Under the pieces are notes generated by a model. The model was not told where the DNA came from and made no database searches. It saw only the letters and a program-made list of their open reading frames with translations. A DNA stretch of 12,425 nucleotides from an uncultured Oribacterium sp. (GTDB lineage: Bacteria; Bacillota; Clostridia; Lachnospirales; Lachnospiraceae), in NCBI GenBank assembly GCA_902485915.1, contig CABTMH010000119.1:1-12425 (forward strand). Direction: 5' to 3'. This document shows, one piece after another, positions 1 through 5,769 of this stretch. A program made the position numbers and the translations under genes. Position 1 is the stretch's first letter; every line of letters starts with the position of its first letter.

Positions 1-112
1 ATCGCAGATGAGAGTGGTCTGCAGATGCCATAGAAAGAAGAGTTCCAGATCGACATCGCATTTGCGGTGGATGAGTTTGACTTCTTCAGTTAAGGGCAGC
101 GGGAGGGAGTCA
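1..112 (+). other. Left-edge fragment, possibly the 3' end of a + strand gene
   Basis: Frame 1 of the + strand is open from position 34 to a TAA at 91-93 and reads like protein (KEEFQIDIAFAVDEF...). It is interrupted by TAG at 31-33, and the upstream part is outside the window. A strong + strand terminator starts 20 nt after the TAA, which favours a + strand gene ending here. The minus strand is also open from 123 to the window edge, without a usual start codon. I cannot assign either reading to a family, so this is only a weak call. Confidence 0.2.
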
Positions 113-157
113 GGGTCAATCGCTTATCCCATAAGAAAAGTGATTGACCCATTTTTT
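113..157 (+). terminator. Rho-independent terminator for an upstream + strand gene
   Basis: GGGTCAATC (113-121) pairs perfectly with GATTGACCC (142-150). A G-U pair and CTT/AAG extend the stem to about 13 bp around a 12-nt loop. ATTTTTT (151-157) follows at once, so the terminator works on the + strand. The MATE gene on the minus strand ends at 166; in that direction the hairpin has no T-run, so any effect on that gene would be weak. Confidence 0.8.
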
Positions 158-165
158 CCAGAAAC

Positions 166-1497
166 TTAAGCTGGCCAGTTCTTCCGAAGCGCAGCGTAGG
201 AAATCAGGAAGTTTGCGAGCCAGCCGGCTGGGACGGCGAGCCAGACGAAGGCGATACCGTAGCGTGGGGCGAAGATGAGCGCGACGGACATACGGATGGC
301 GAGGTTCACCATGTTTGCGATGAGGAACGGCTTCATGATGCCGAGGCCACGGAGCACACCGTCGGTAGCCATCTTGATGCCCATGAAGATGAAGAAGTAG
401 CCGAGCCACTTCATGTAGCCTGCGGAGACTTCATACGCGAAGGCGGTGCCGTCCTTTCCTAAGAAGAGGGCGGAAATCTGCGTGTGCAGTGTTTCGATGA
501 CGACGAAGGCGAGCACGGCGAAGCAGGCATCCAGCAGGAGTGCAGCGCGGTAGCCTTTTCGGATACGGTCGGTTTTCTGCGCGCCCAGGTTCTGTGAAAC
601 GTACGGGGAGACAGCATTGCCGATCGATACAAACATCAGCGAGAACACGTTTTCCACGCGCATGGTCGCAGAATATCCGGCGAGTGCCTGGGTGCCGAAT
701 GGATTCACGACGGCCTGGACGATCATCATACCGATCGAGACCGTGGACTGCTGGAGGACCGAAGGAACCGCGATCTCCAGCATTGACCGAAGCGTCTGCT
801 GGTCGAACCAGGCGAAGCGGCCCGGATAGCGGCGCATCCGGTGCAGGAAGATCAGTAGTGAGAAGACGGCGGAGATGCCCTGTGAAATGAGTGTTGCGAG
901 GGCGGCGCCGAAGACGCCCATGCCGAGGCTCGCCACCATCCAGAGATCCATGAAGATGTTCAGCACGGAGGAGAAGATGAGGAGCGCGAGTGGAACGCGC
1001 GATTCACCGATCGAGGTGAACATGTTTGACAGGATGTTGTACATGAACAGGAACGGGAAGCCGAGGAAGTACACGCGGAGGTAGAGTGTCGCCGTGTCGA
1101 GGATGTCGGCCGGCGTCTGGAGCAGGCGCATCATCGGGCGGGAAAGCACGAAGCCGAGGGCACCGAGGACGAGGCTGAGGACCAGAAAGCTGATGAGCGA
1201 GGTCGACACGATCGTTTTCATACGCTCATAGTTGCGTGCGCCGAATGCACGGCTCACGAGCACGCCGGCACCGACGCCACCGCCGAGCGCGATGCAGATG
1301 AAGACGTTCGTCAGTGCGGCACAGGCACCGACCGCCGCCAGCGCGGCGGAGCCGACGTACTGGCCGACGATGATCGAGTCGGCCATGTTGTAGACCTGCT
1401 GGAAAAAGCTGCCGAGAATCATCGGCAGCGCGAAAATCGTGAGCGCGCGAAGCGGCGCATCCGTGATGAGGTATTCGTCTTTAGAAGTGAGTGACAT
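166..1497 (-). CDS. MATE family multidrug/Na+ (or H+) antiporter
   Basis: This 443-residue protein is a polytopic inner-membrane exporter of the MATE (NorM/DinF-like) family, which expels cationic drugs or metabolites using an ion gradient. The length and roughly twelve hydrophobic segments are normal for the family. MATE-type sequence includes the N-terminal LPMILGSFFQQVYNMADSII region, GVGAGVLVSRAFGARN after helix 2, and SQNLGAQKTDRIRKGYRAA at the start of the second half, the internal-repeat counterpart of the first. The ATG at 1497 is preceded on the minus strand by GGAAGGA about nine bases upstream, which fixes the start. The gene stands alone: a terminator-bearing region lies downstream and a 400-bp gap upstream, where the hsp20 promoter diverges from it. 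The substrate cannot be read from the sequence. It differs clearly from the second MATE protein at 9762, so the two are not recent duplicates. Confidence 0.93.
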   Translation of the reverse strand: MSLTSKDEYLITDAPLRALTIFALPMILGSFFQQVYNMADSIIVGQYVGSAALAAVGACAALTNVFICIALGGGVGAGVLVSRAFGARNYERMKTIVSTSLISFLVLSLVLGALGFVLSRPMMRLLQTPADILDTATLYLRVYFLGFPFLFMYNILSNMFTSIGESRVPLALLIFSSVLNIFMDLWMVASLGMGVFGAALATLISQGISAVFSLLIFLHRMRRYPGRFAWFDQQTLRSMLEIAVPSVLQQSTVSIGMMIVQAVVNPFGTQALAGYSATMRVENVFSLMFVSIGNAVSPYVSQNLGAQKTDRIRKGYRAALLLDACFAVLAFVVIETLHTQISALFLGKDGTAFAYEVSAGYMKWLGYFFIFMGIKMATDGVLRGLGIMKPFLIANMVNLAIRMSVALIFAPRYGIAFVWLAVPAGWLANFLISYAALRKNWPA

Positions 1498-1521
1498 GAA
1501 ATAAGTCCTTCCTGCATGATG

Positions 1522-1550
1522 AGTATAAAATTAAGTCGGAAATAAGTTTA
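1522..1550 (-). promoter_or_regulatory. Tentative promoter of the minus-strand MATE gene
   Basis: On the minus strand TATACT (complement of 1522-1527) lies 25 nt before the ATG and would give a very short leader carrying the GGAAGGA site. The -35 at 17-bp spacing (TAAACT, complement of 1545-1550) matches the consensus at only three of six positions. This is a placement guess. Confidence 0.3.
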
Positions 1551-1656
1551 CCTCCTCATGCGGCATATACGCAATCTCAAATACGTTGATTTTGTCATCA
1601 TTCACATACTGATCGAATTCTTTCGAGATTAAACCAGGAAGCCATCGAGCGTTCAT
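1531..1656 (-). CDS. Doubtful 41-codon small ORF upstream of the MATE gene
   Basis: The minus strand reads ATG (1656) to TAA (1531) as a 41-residue peptide starting MNARWLPGLISKEFDQYVND and containing DDKINVFEIAYMP. The amino-acid mix and codon choice look protein-like. A TGA sits one codon before the ATG, so the frame cannot extend upstream. No Shine-Dalgarno sequence precedes the ATG. I do not recognise a family. It may be a genuine small protein, the leftover 3' end of a deleted gene, or chance. It ends 34 nt before the MATE start, so it could be the first cistron of that transcript. Confidence 0.25.
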   Translation of the reverse strand: MNARWLPGLISKEFDQYVNDDKINVFEIAYMPHEEVNLFPT

Positions 1657-1708
1657 TTTTCAGGAAGTTCACATTCACAGTAATCGACACAAAAAGTTCA
1701 CAGAAAAA

Positions 1709-1735
1709 TTAGCACTCGCCTCTTGAAAGTGCTAA
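1709..1735 (+). promoter_or_regulatory. CIRCE element (HrcA operator)
   Basis: TTAGCACTC-N9-AAGTGCTAA matches the CIRCE consensus TTAGCACTC-N9-GAGTGCTAA at 17 of 18 arm positions, with the exact 9-nt spacer. CIRCE is the operator of the heat-shock repressor HrcA. It overlaps the -35 box of the promoter at 1723-1750, so bound HrcA would block RNA polymerase. It implies heat-inducible expression of the two downstream hsp20 genes. Confidence 0.95.
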
Positions 1736-1750
1736 CAAAGCGAGTATTAT
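1723..1750 (+). promoter_or_regulatory. Sigma-A promoter of the hsp20 pair
   Basis: TTGAAA (1723-1728) and TATTAT (1745-1750) are separated by 16 bp; each matches the vegetative consensus at five of six positions. Transcription should begin near 1757, giving a leader of about 145 nt before the first hsp20 gene. The -35 lies inside the CIRCE element. Confidence 0.85.
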
Positions 1751-1756
1751 GTTAGT

Positions 1757-1902
1757 TGTAAGGAGAAAAGGAACAGAAAGCAACGGACAAGCGATCCGAA
1801 AGGATGCACAGTCCGAGCCGGTGGTTTCGAAACTCTGAAGCATAAAACATTCGGTGATGGGACAGCATCCCGGAGCCCGGTTATAGTAGGAGGTAAGTGA
1901 TT
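1757..1902 (+). other. Structured 5' leader of the hsp20 transcript
   Basis: The untranslated leader folds readily. CGGAC (1784-1788) pairs with GTCCG (1811-1815). Inside it GC/GC and ATCC (1794-1797)/GGAT (1802-1805) close a GAAA tetraloop (1798-1801). A second hairpin, GGGA (1859-1862)/TCCC (1868-1871), follows, and GTTTCGAAAC (1824-1833) is self-complementary. The ribosome binding site AGGAGGT is at 1888-1894, and no clear anti-Shine-Dalgarno segment was found upstream. A thermosensor role is conceivable but not shown; I could not match it to a known RNA family. Confidence 0.45.
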
Positions 1903-2346
1903 ATGATGTATATGCCTGGTATTTTCGGTGAGAACTTGATGGATGATTTCTTTAATGATACAAACTGGCTTGGTTATGAGCCTGCCTACAGCAAGTCGAC
2001 AGCGAATCTCATGAAGACCGATATCAAGGAGCATGAGAACAGCTATGAGATGAAGATCGATCTTCCGGGTTTCAGGAAAGAAGATCTGAAGCTTCAGCTT
2101 AAGGATGGTTATCTGAACATCTCTGCTTCGCATGATGAGAACAAGGACGAAAAGGATAAGAGCGGCAGGGTCGTTCGTCAGGAGCGTTACACCGGTTCGA
2201 TGCAGAGAAGCTTCTACGTCGGTGAAAATGTAAAGCAGAGCGACATCGCTGCAAAGTTTGAGAATGGTGTTCTGGCACTGACCGTTCCGAAGGTTGAGCC
2301 GAAGAAGGAAGTGCCGGAAGAGAAGTACATCGCCATCGAGGGCTGA
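1903..2346 (+). CDS. Small heat shock protein, Hsp20/alpha-crystallin family (first copy)
   Basis: This 147-residue ATP-independent holdase binds unfolding proteins in the cytoplasm and keeps them soluble until DnaK or other chaperones act. A short N-terminal arm (MMYMPGIFGENLMDDFF) precedes an alpha-crystallin domain at about residues 36-132, with the family motifs DLPGFRKEDLKLQLKDGYL and NGVLALTVPK. The C-terminal YIAIEG supplies the I-x-I motif used in oligomer assembly. ATG 1903 is chosen because AGGAGGT lies 8 nt upstream; ATG 1906 is a near alternative, and GTG 1897 lies too close to that site. It is the first gene behind the CIRCE-controlled promoter and is followed after 169 nt by a paralogue. 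The alpha-crystallin regions are also very alike at the DNA level, showing that the pair arose by tandem duplication. Confidence 0.96.
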   Translation: MMYMPGIFGENLMDDFFNDTNWLGYEPAYSKSTANLMKTDIKEHENSYEMKIDLPGFRKEDLKLQLKDGYLNISASHDENKDEKDKSGRVVRQERYTGSMQRSFYVGENVKQSDIAAKFENGVLALTVPKVEPKKEVPEEKYIAIEG

Positions 2347-2407
2347 TTCCCGCAGGGCGGTGCCCCGATGGAGACATTGGCCTCCATCGGCAAGTTCTGA
2401 ATAGCAT
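2347..2407 (+). repeat. Post-stop stem-loop segment, copy A
   Basis: Directly after the first hsp20 stop, CCGATGGAG (2365-2373) and CTCCATCGG (2382-2390) form a perfect 9-bp stem with an 8-nt loop. No T-run follows, so it is not a standard terminator. The segment aligns without gaps over its first 44 nt to 2981-3024 behind the second hsp20 gene, and both end with TGAATAGCAT (here 2398-2407). It may protect or process the mRNA, or be a weak attenuator between the two genes. Confidence 0.7.
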
Positions 2408-2458
2408 CCAGAGCTGCTCTACAGTTCTCACCGAGAGCTGGAAACAGAGCGGTTCGCA

Positions 2459-2476
2459 TCCGTTTAATAAAACGGA
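2459..2476 (+). other. Hairpin ahead of the second hsp20 gene
   Basis: TCCGTTT (2459-2465) and AAACGGA (2470-2476) form a perfect 7-bp stem closed by the four-base loop AATA. It lies 25 nt before the AGGAGG site of the second hsp20 gene and is not followed by a T-run. A role in intercistronic processing or translational control is possible but unproven. Confidence 0.45.
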
Positions 2477-2515
2477 CATGAAGAACCAGAAGTAAATAAA
2501 CAGGAGGATATGAAT

Positions 2516-2980
2516 ATGTTTATGCCTAGTGTATTTAGTGATGGTGATGATGTTATGAATGAGATGATGAACGCGTGGGGAAACGACTGGAACAAGGGCT
2601 TCTTCGGTAAGCGCAATCCACTGTTTGGTAAGCGTGCACGGAACCTGATGAAGACCGATGTGAAGGAAACCGATCGCGAATATGAACTGGAGGTTGATCT
2701 TCCGGGCTTCAAGAAGGATGAAGTAAAGCTTCAGCTTTCCGATGGTTATCTGACCATCTCTGCGGAGAAGGGGCTCGATAAGGAGGAGGAAAATCACGGC
2801 AGATTGATTCGCCAGGAGCGTTACGAAGGCGCGATGCAGCGTTCCTTCTATGTCGGTGACGGGCTTACAGAGGATGACGTGAAGGCGTCCTTCACAAACG
2901 GTGTTCTGAAAATCAGTCTTCCGAAGCCAGAAGCGAAGAAGGCACTGCCGGAAGAGAGCTATATCGAGATCGAGGGATAA
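2516..2980 (+). CDS. Small heat shock protein, Hsp20/alpha-crystallin family (second copy)
   Basis: This is a 154-residue paralogue of the preceding protein, also an ATP-independent holdase. The alpha-crystallin domain spans about residues 43-138 and contains DLPGFKKDEVKLQLSDGYL and NGVLKISLPK; the C-terminal YIEIEG carries the I-x-I motif. The N-terminal arm is the divergent part: it has a longer stretch rich in Met, Asn, Trp and Gly (residues 11-40), which is where small Hsps differ in client binding and oligomer size. ATG 2516 is preferred because AGGAGG (2502-2507) lies 8 nt before it; ATG 2510 would leave only 2 nt. No separate promoter or CIRCE was seen in the 169-nt gap, so transcription from 1723-1750 is likely to cover both genes. 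A strong terminator follows. Confidence 0.96.
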   Translation: MFMPSVFSDGDDVMNEMMNAWGNDWNKGFFGKRNPLFGKRARNLMKTDVKETDREYELEVDLPGFKKDEVKLQLSDGYLTISAEKGLDKEEENHGRLIRQERYEGAMQRSFYVGDGLTEDDVKASFTNGVLKISLPKPEAKKALPEESYIEIEG

Positions 2981-3049
2981 TACCCGAAAAGCGGTCGCCG
3001 GATGAATGCATGGTGCTTCATCGGGTGGCTGAGTGAAAATGAATAGCAT
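2981..3049 (+). repeat. Post-stop stem-loop segment, copy B
   Basis: This is the counterpart of 2347-2407, placed immediately after the second hsp20 stop. GATGAA (3001-3006) pairs with TTCATC (3017-3022), and GCA (3008-3010) with TGC (3014-3016) extends the stem past a bulged T. Compared with copy A one G-C pair is replaced by A-T, which preserves pairing, while the outer part has a G/G mismatch. It ends in the shared TGAATAGCAT (3040-3049). Confidence 0.65.
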
Positions 3050-3098
3050 GCCCAGATCCTGCGAGGCAGAAATCGCAGTTCATATATACATATCACTT

Positions 3099-3135
3099 AA
3101 ACCGGGTGGACACGTACGGTGCCTGCCCGGTTTTT
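3099..3135 (+). terminator. Rho-independent terminator of the hsp20 operon
   Basis: AAACCGGG (3099-3106) pairs with CCCGGTTT (3126-3133), with inner pairing GG-(A)-CAC/GTG-CC around GTACG. TTTTTGTTT follows the stem on the + strand. The convergent ridA gene ends at 3155, so the same hairpin may stop its transcript, although the T-run on that side is only three bases. Confidence 0.9.
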
Positions 3136-3154
3136 GTTTATAAAAAAAGGATAT

Positions 3155-3526
3155 TTACAGTTCTGCGATCGCTTCAATCTCGCAAAGCACGCCCTTCGGC
3201 AGGGTCTTGACAGCGACGCAGCTGCGTGCCGGCTTCGAGCTGAAGTACTGCTCATAAACCGCGTTGAAGGCAGCGAAATCGTTCATATCCGCGAGGAAGC
3301 AGGTGGTCTTGAAAACCTTATCGATGCTGGTGCCTGCAGCGTCCATGATCGCAGCCACGTTCTTGCAGCTCTGCGCAGCCTGGCCTTCGATGTCGTCACT
3401 CTCTACAGCGCCGGTCGCCGGATTCACCGGAATCTGACCGGATGCAAATACGAAGTTACCTACAATTTTCGCCTGGGAATATGGTCCGATCGCAGCCGGA
3501 GCATCGGTGGTGTGTACAGTGGTCAT
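3155..3526 (-). CDS. ridA: RidA family imine/enamine deaminase (Rid/YjgF/UK114)
   Basis: RidA hydrolyses reactive enamine/imine intermediates, such as 2-aminoacrylate released by PLP-dependent serine/threonine dehydratases, to keto acids and ammonia, protecting PLP enzymes in the cytoplasm. The 123-residue length is typical of these trimeric proteins. Signature parts are IGPYSQAK (13-20), FVFASGQIPVNPATG (26-39) and the C-terminal PARSCVAVKTLPKG plus EIEAIAEL. Arg101 corresponds to the substrate-binding arginine (Arg105 in E. coli) and Glu118 to the conserved C-terminal glutamate, so the enzyme should be active. The start at 3526 follows a complementary-strand AGGAGG. It is a single gene with its own promoter, divergent from the phosphatase gene and convergent with the hsp20 operon. 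Confidence 0.95.
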   Translation of the reverse strand: MTTVHTTDAPAAIGPYSQAKIVGNFVFASGQIPVNPATGAVESDDIEGQAAQSCKNVAAIMDAAGTSIDKVFKTTCFLADMNDFAAFNAVYEQYFSSKPARSCVAVKTLPKGVLCEIEAIAEL

Positions 3527-3555
3527 GAGAATAGTCCTCCTTAAGATTTGTATTC

Positions 3556-3584
3556 ATTATAGTAAACCTATGCACGTTCTGCAA
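3556..3584 (-). promoter_or_regulatory. Sigma-A promoter of ridA
   Basis: On the minus strand TTGCAG (complement of 3579-3584) and a perfect TATAAT (complement of 3556-3561) are separated by exactly 17 bp. The start codon is 29 nt beyond the -10, leaving a short leader with the AGGAGG site. Confidence 0.8.
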
Positions 3585-3678
3585 AGGAAATCCGCAAAGA
3601 ATGGTGATGGCTCATTCGCATCCTGCCTATAGTCATACCTTCGGACGGAATGGAGCGAATCACGATGAGTTATATCGC

Positions 3679-3707
3679 TTGACTACGCCCTGCAAACATT
3701 TTAGGAT
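3679..3707 (+). promoter_or_regulatory. Probable promoter of the phosphatase-cutC-arsC-like group
   Basis: TTGACT (3679-3684), a 17-bp spacer and TAGGAT (3702-3707) form a good vegetative promoter, with the start codon 31 nt beyond the -10. An inverted pair ATTCGC (3614-3619)/GCGAAT (3655-3660) lies just upstream, in the space shared with the ridA promoter; its meaning is unknown. Confidence 0.6.
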
Positions 3708-3738
3708 TGATTATCATCACTGAGAAACGAGGGTAATC

Positions 3739-4287
3739 ATGGGAAAGTTTTATTTCGTCCGCCATGGACAGACTGTATGGAATGTAGAAAACAAAATATG
3801 TGGTGCTACCGACAGCCCGCTGACAGAGCAGGGACATCAGCAGGCACAGGAGACTGGTCATATGCTGAAGGAGAGGATCGACCGCGGCGAGCTTCATGTC
3901 GATGAGATTCTGACCTCGCCGCTTTCACGGGCGTATGATACCGCCGTCGAGATTTCAAAGGTGATCGGTGTTCCGATGCGTGTTGAAGATCGCCTGATCG
4001 AGCAGAGCTTCGGCTGCTGGGAGGGAACCCCACGAAACGGTCAGGAGTTTAAGAAAGCAAAAGAGAACTTCCTTGACAGCTTCGATGGCGGCGAGTCCAT
4101 GATGCATGTCGGACAGCGCATCTATAATCTGATCGACGATATCAAAAAGGAGCCGGAGAAGACGTATCTTCTCGTCGCACATAACGGAATCTCACGTGTT
4201 ATCGAATCCTACTTCCGGGACATGACGAATGCGGAATTCGCGTCCTTCGGCATCAAAAATGCAGAGGTGCGGGAATTTGACTTCTGA
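3739..4287 (+). CDS. Histidine phosphatase family protein (phosphoglycerate mutase-like)
   Basis: This 182-residue cytoplasmic enzyme belongs to the branch-1 histidine phosphatase superfamily, which moves or removes phosphate through a phosphohistidine. The catalytic RHG motif is at residues 8-10 (His9 is the nucleophile), with Arg64 in SPLSRAYDTA, the general acid/base Glu88 in LIEQSFGCWEG, and the second catalytic His148 in LVAHNG. All core residues are present. It is shorter than true glycolytic cofactor-dependent mutases (about 230-250 residues) and matches the small CobC/PhoE/GpmB-like phosphatases, so a phosphatase is more likely than a mutase; the substrate is unknown. The ATG at 3739 has a modest GAGGG site upstream. 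It opens a co-directional group with the CutC and ArsC-like genes, but the 136-nt gap before cutC makes co-transcription uncertain. Confidence 0.9.
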   Translation: MGKFYFVRHGQTVWNVENKICGATDSPLTEQGHQQAQETGHMLKERIDRGELHVDEILTSPLSRAYDTAVEISKVIGVPMRVEDRLIEQSFGCWEGTPRNGQEFKKAKENFLDSFDGGESMMHVGQRIYNLIDDIKKEPEKTYLLVAHNGISRVIESYFRDMTNAEFASFGIKNAEVREFDF

Positions 4288-4423
4288 GCACGATACAGTA
4301 GTAGTATGAACAACGTCAGAAAGACATTCATAAGGCACAGGCGGACACCCTTCTTCGGTTGGCTCGGGTGCTGAATTGCCACGTAGAAGACTTAGTAGAA
4401 AAAACCGATCCGGAGGAGTGATG

Positions 4424-5275
4424 ATGACGGACTATATCTTGGAAGTATGTGTCGACAGTGTAGAATCTGCGCTGGCCGCGAAGGCCGGCGGTGCCACGCG
4501 TCTCGAGCTGTGCGCAAACCTCATCATCGGTGGCACCACGCCGGGCTACACTCTGTTTCGGCAGGTGCAGCAGGAAACCAGGCTTCCGATCCGGGTCCTG
4601 ATTCGTCCGCGATTCGGTGATTTTCTGTACACGGCATATGAATATCAACAGATGTGTGCGGATATCCGGTTTTTTGCCAATGCTGGCGCCGATGGTGTCG
4701 TCATCGGAAGCCTGCAGGCGGATGGCGGCCTGAACGAAGCGCAGATGCACGGCATGATCGATGCGACGGACGGTCGCTGTGGCATCACCCTGCACCGTGC
4801 CTTCGATGTATGCGCGGATCCGATCGCCTGCTACGAAAAAGCAGCCGAGCTCGGTATCGATACGATCCTGAGCTCCGGACAGGAAGGTGATGCACTGGCA
4901 GGAAGCGAGCTGCTGCGGAAGCTCGTACAGATGTCGGAAGAGAATGGCTACGCTTCTGGCGAAGCGCGGTACTCCGAAACTTCCTTTGCTCTTGAAGATG
5001 CGGCAGCGAAGCATTCGCCTAAAACAGATCGCATCCTCTCCGGCGCTCCGACGATCCTGGTCGGTGCCGGCGTAAAGGCCGACAACATCGCCGAAATCGC
5101 GGGTATGACCGGTGCCCACGATTTTCATATGTCGGGCAAGAAAATCCTTTCGAGTGGCATGCGCTACCGGAACGAACATGTCCATATGGGACTCGACGGT
5201 ATCAGCGAATTCGAGCTTTACCGGACAGACGAAGCGGAAATCCGGCGCGCGGTGGAGATACTCAGATGTTTATAA
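4424..5275 (+). CDS. cutC: CutC family protein (copper homeostasis protein CutC)
   Basis: CutC proteins are cytoplasmic TIM barrels linked to copper tolerance in some bacteria, although their biochemical activity is not settled. The sequence shows the family segments in order: LEVCVDS (6-12), RLELCANLIIGGTTP (26-40), IRPRFGDF (60-67), ADGVVIGSL (89-97), TLHRAFD (122-128), ILSSGQ (148-153), VGAGVKADNI (213-222) and DFHMSGKK (233-240). GGAGG (4412-4416) lies 7 nt before ATG 4424; ATG 4421, one codon upstream, is possible. At 283 residues it is longer than typical CutC (about 230-250). The excess sits at about 170-208, between the strand ending in ILSSGQ plus its helix and the GAGV strand, where relatives have a short link. 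It lies 136 nt after the phosphatase gene and 79 nt before the ArsC-like gene. Confidence 0.92.
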   Translation: MTDYILEVCVDSVESALAAKAGGATRLELCANLIIGGTTPGYTLFRQVQQETRLPIRVLIRPRFGDFLYTAYEYQQMCADIRFFANAGADGVVIGSLQADGGLNEAQMHGMIDATDGRCGITLHRAFDVCADPIACYEKAAELGIDTILSSGQEGDALAGSELLRKLVQMSEENGYASGEARYSETSFALEDAAAKHSPKTDRILSGAPTILVGAGVKADNIAEIAGMTGAHDFHMSGKKILSSGMRYRNEHVHMGLDGISEFELYRTDEAEIRRAVEILRCL

Positions 5276-5354
5276 ACATCTCCACAGTGTCGACCAGGAA
5301 CGTGAATCAAAATGCACAAGTAGAAAAACGAATGCATAGAAGAAAGGGAATTCG

Positions 5355-5696
5355 ATGAATATTCAGATTTTCGGCACGAAGAAAAGTGCCGACACGAGAA
5401 AAGCCGAGCGCTATTTTAAAGAGCGCGGGATCAAATTCCAGTCCGTCGATATGAAAGAGAAGGGCCTCAGTAAAGGCGAACTGAATTCGGTCCTTCAGGC
5501 GGTCGGTGGCTTAGAAGAGCTTCTCGACGAGAAGACGAAGGATCAGAAGGCATATCTGCTGATCAAATATCTCGCGCCGGAAGATAAGTTCGAAAAGGTA
5601 CTTGAAAATCCGATGGTGCTGAAGCAGCCGATCGTACGGAATGGCCGCCAGGCCACCGTGGGATACCAGCCGGACGTCTGGCAGAACTGGGCATGA
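5355..5696 (+). CDS. ArsC/Spx-family thioredoxin-fold protein without catalytic cysteine
   Basis: This 113-residue protein has the length and fold signature of the ArsC/Spx/YffB family. MNIQIFGTKKSADTRKAERY aligns with the family start, where Spx and ArsC carry CxxC or CxxS followed by RKA. Here the two positions are Ser11 and Thr14, and the protein has no cysteine at all. The family region PIVRNGRQATVGY (92-104), with the usual basic residue, is kept. It therefore cannot be a thiol-based arsenate reductase or redox switch; a binding or regulatory role, for example on RNA polymerase as for Spx, is only a guess. The ATG at 5355 follows GAAAGGG. It is the last gene of its group, ending 31 nt before a strong terminator. 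Confidence 0.85.
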   Translation: MNIQIFGTKKSADTRKAERYFKERGIKFQSVDMKEKGLSKGELNSVLQAVGGLEELLDEKTKDQKAYLLIKYLAPEDKFEKVLENPMVLKQPIVRNGRQATVGYQPDVWQNWA

Positions 5697-5727
5697 CGAA
5701 ATCAACGCAGTCATACGAACATAATGA

Positions 5728-5758
5728 AAGCCGGCGCGATCGCGCCGGCTTCTCTTTT
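5728..5758 (+). terminator. Palindromic, probably bidirectional terminator
   Basis: Positions 5728-5751 are a perfect palindrome (12 bp per arm, centre CGATCG, very GC-rich), followed on the + strand by TCTCTTTT. On the minus strand the stem is followed by TTTCATTAT. It lies between the convergent ends of the ArsC-like gene (5696) and the hydrogenase gene (5770) and probably serves both. Confidence 0.9.
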
Positions 5759-5769
5759 AAAAAACGTAT

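Noticed and set aside
1784..1815. hsp20 leader helix as part of a group I intron or other known ribozyme
   Set aside because: The GGAC/GTCC pairing with an inner hairpin superficially recalls an intron core, but spacing and the remaining core helices are absent.
2365..2390. Post-stop hairpin of the first hsp20 gene as a Rho-independent terminator
   Set aside because: The stem is good, but it is followed by CAAGTTCTG rather than a T-run, and no new promoter is seen before the second gene.
4346..4370. CACCC/GGGTG hairpin between the phosphatase and cutC genes as a terminator
   Set aside because: The stem is only 5 bp with a 15-nt loop and no following T-run.
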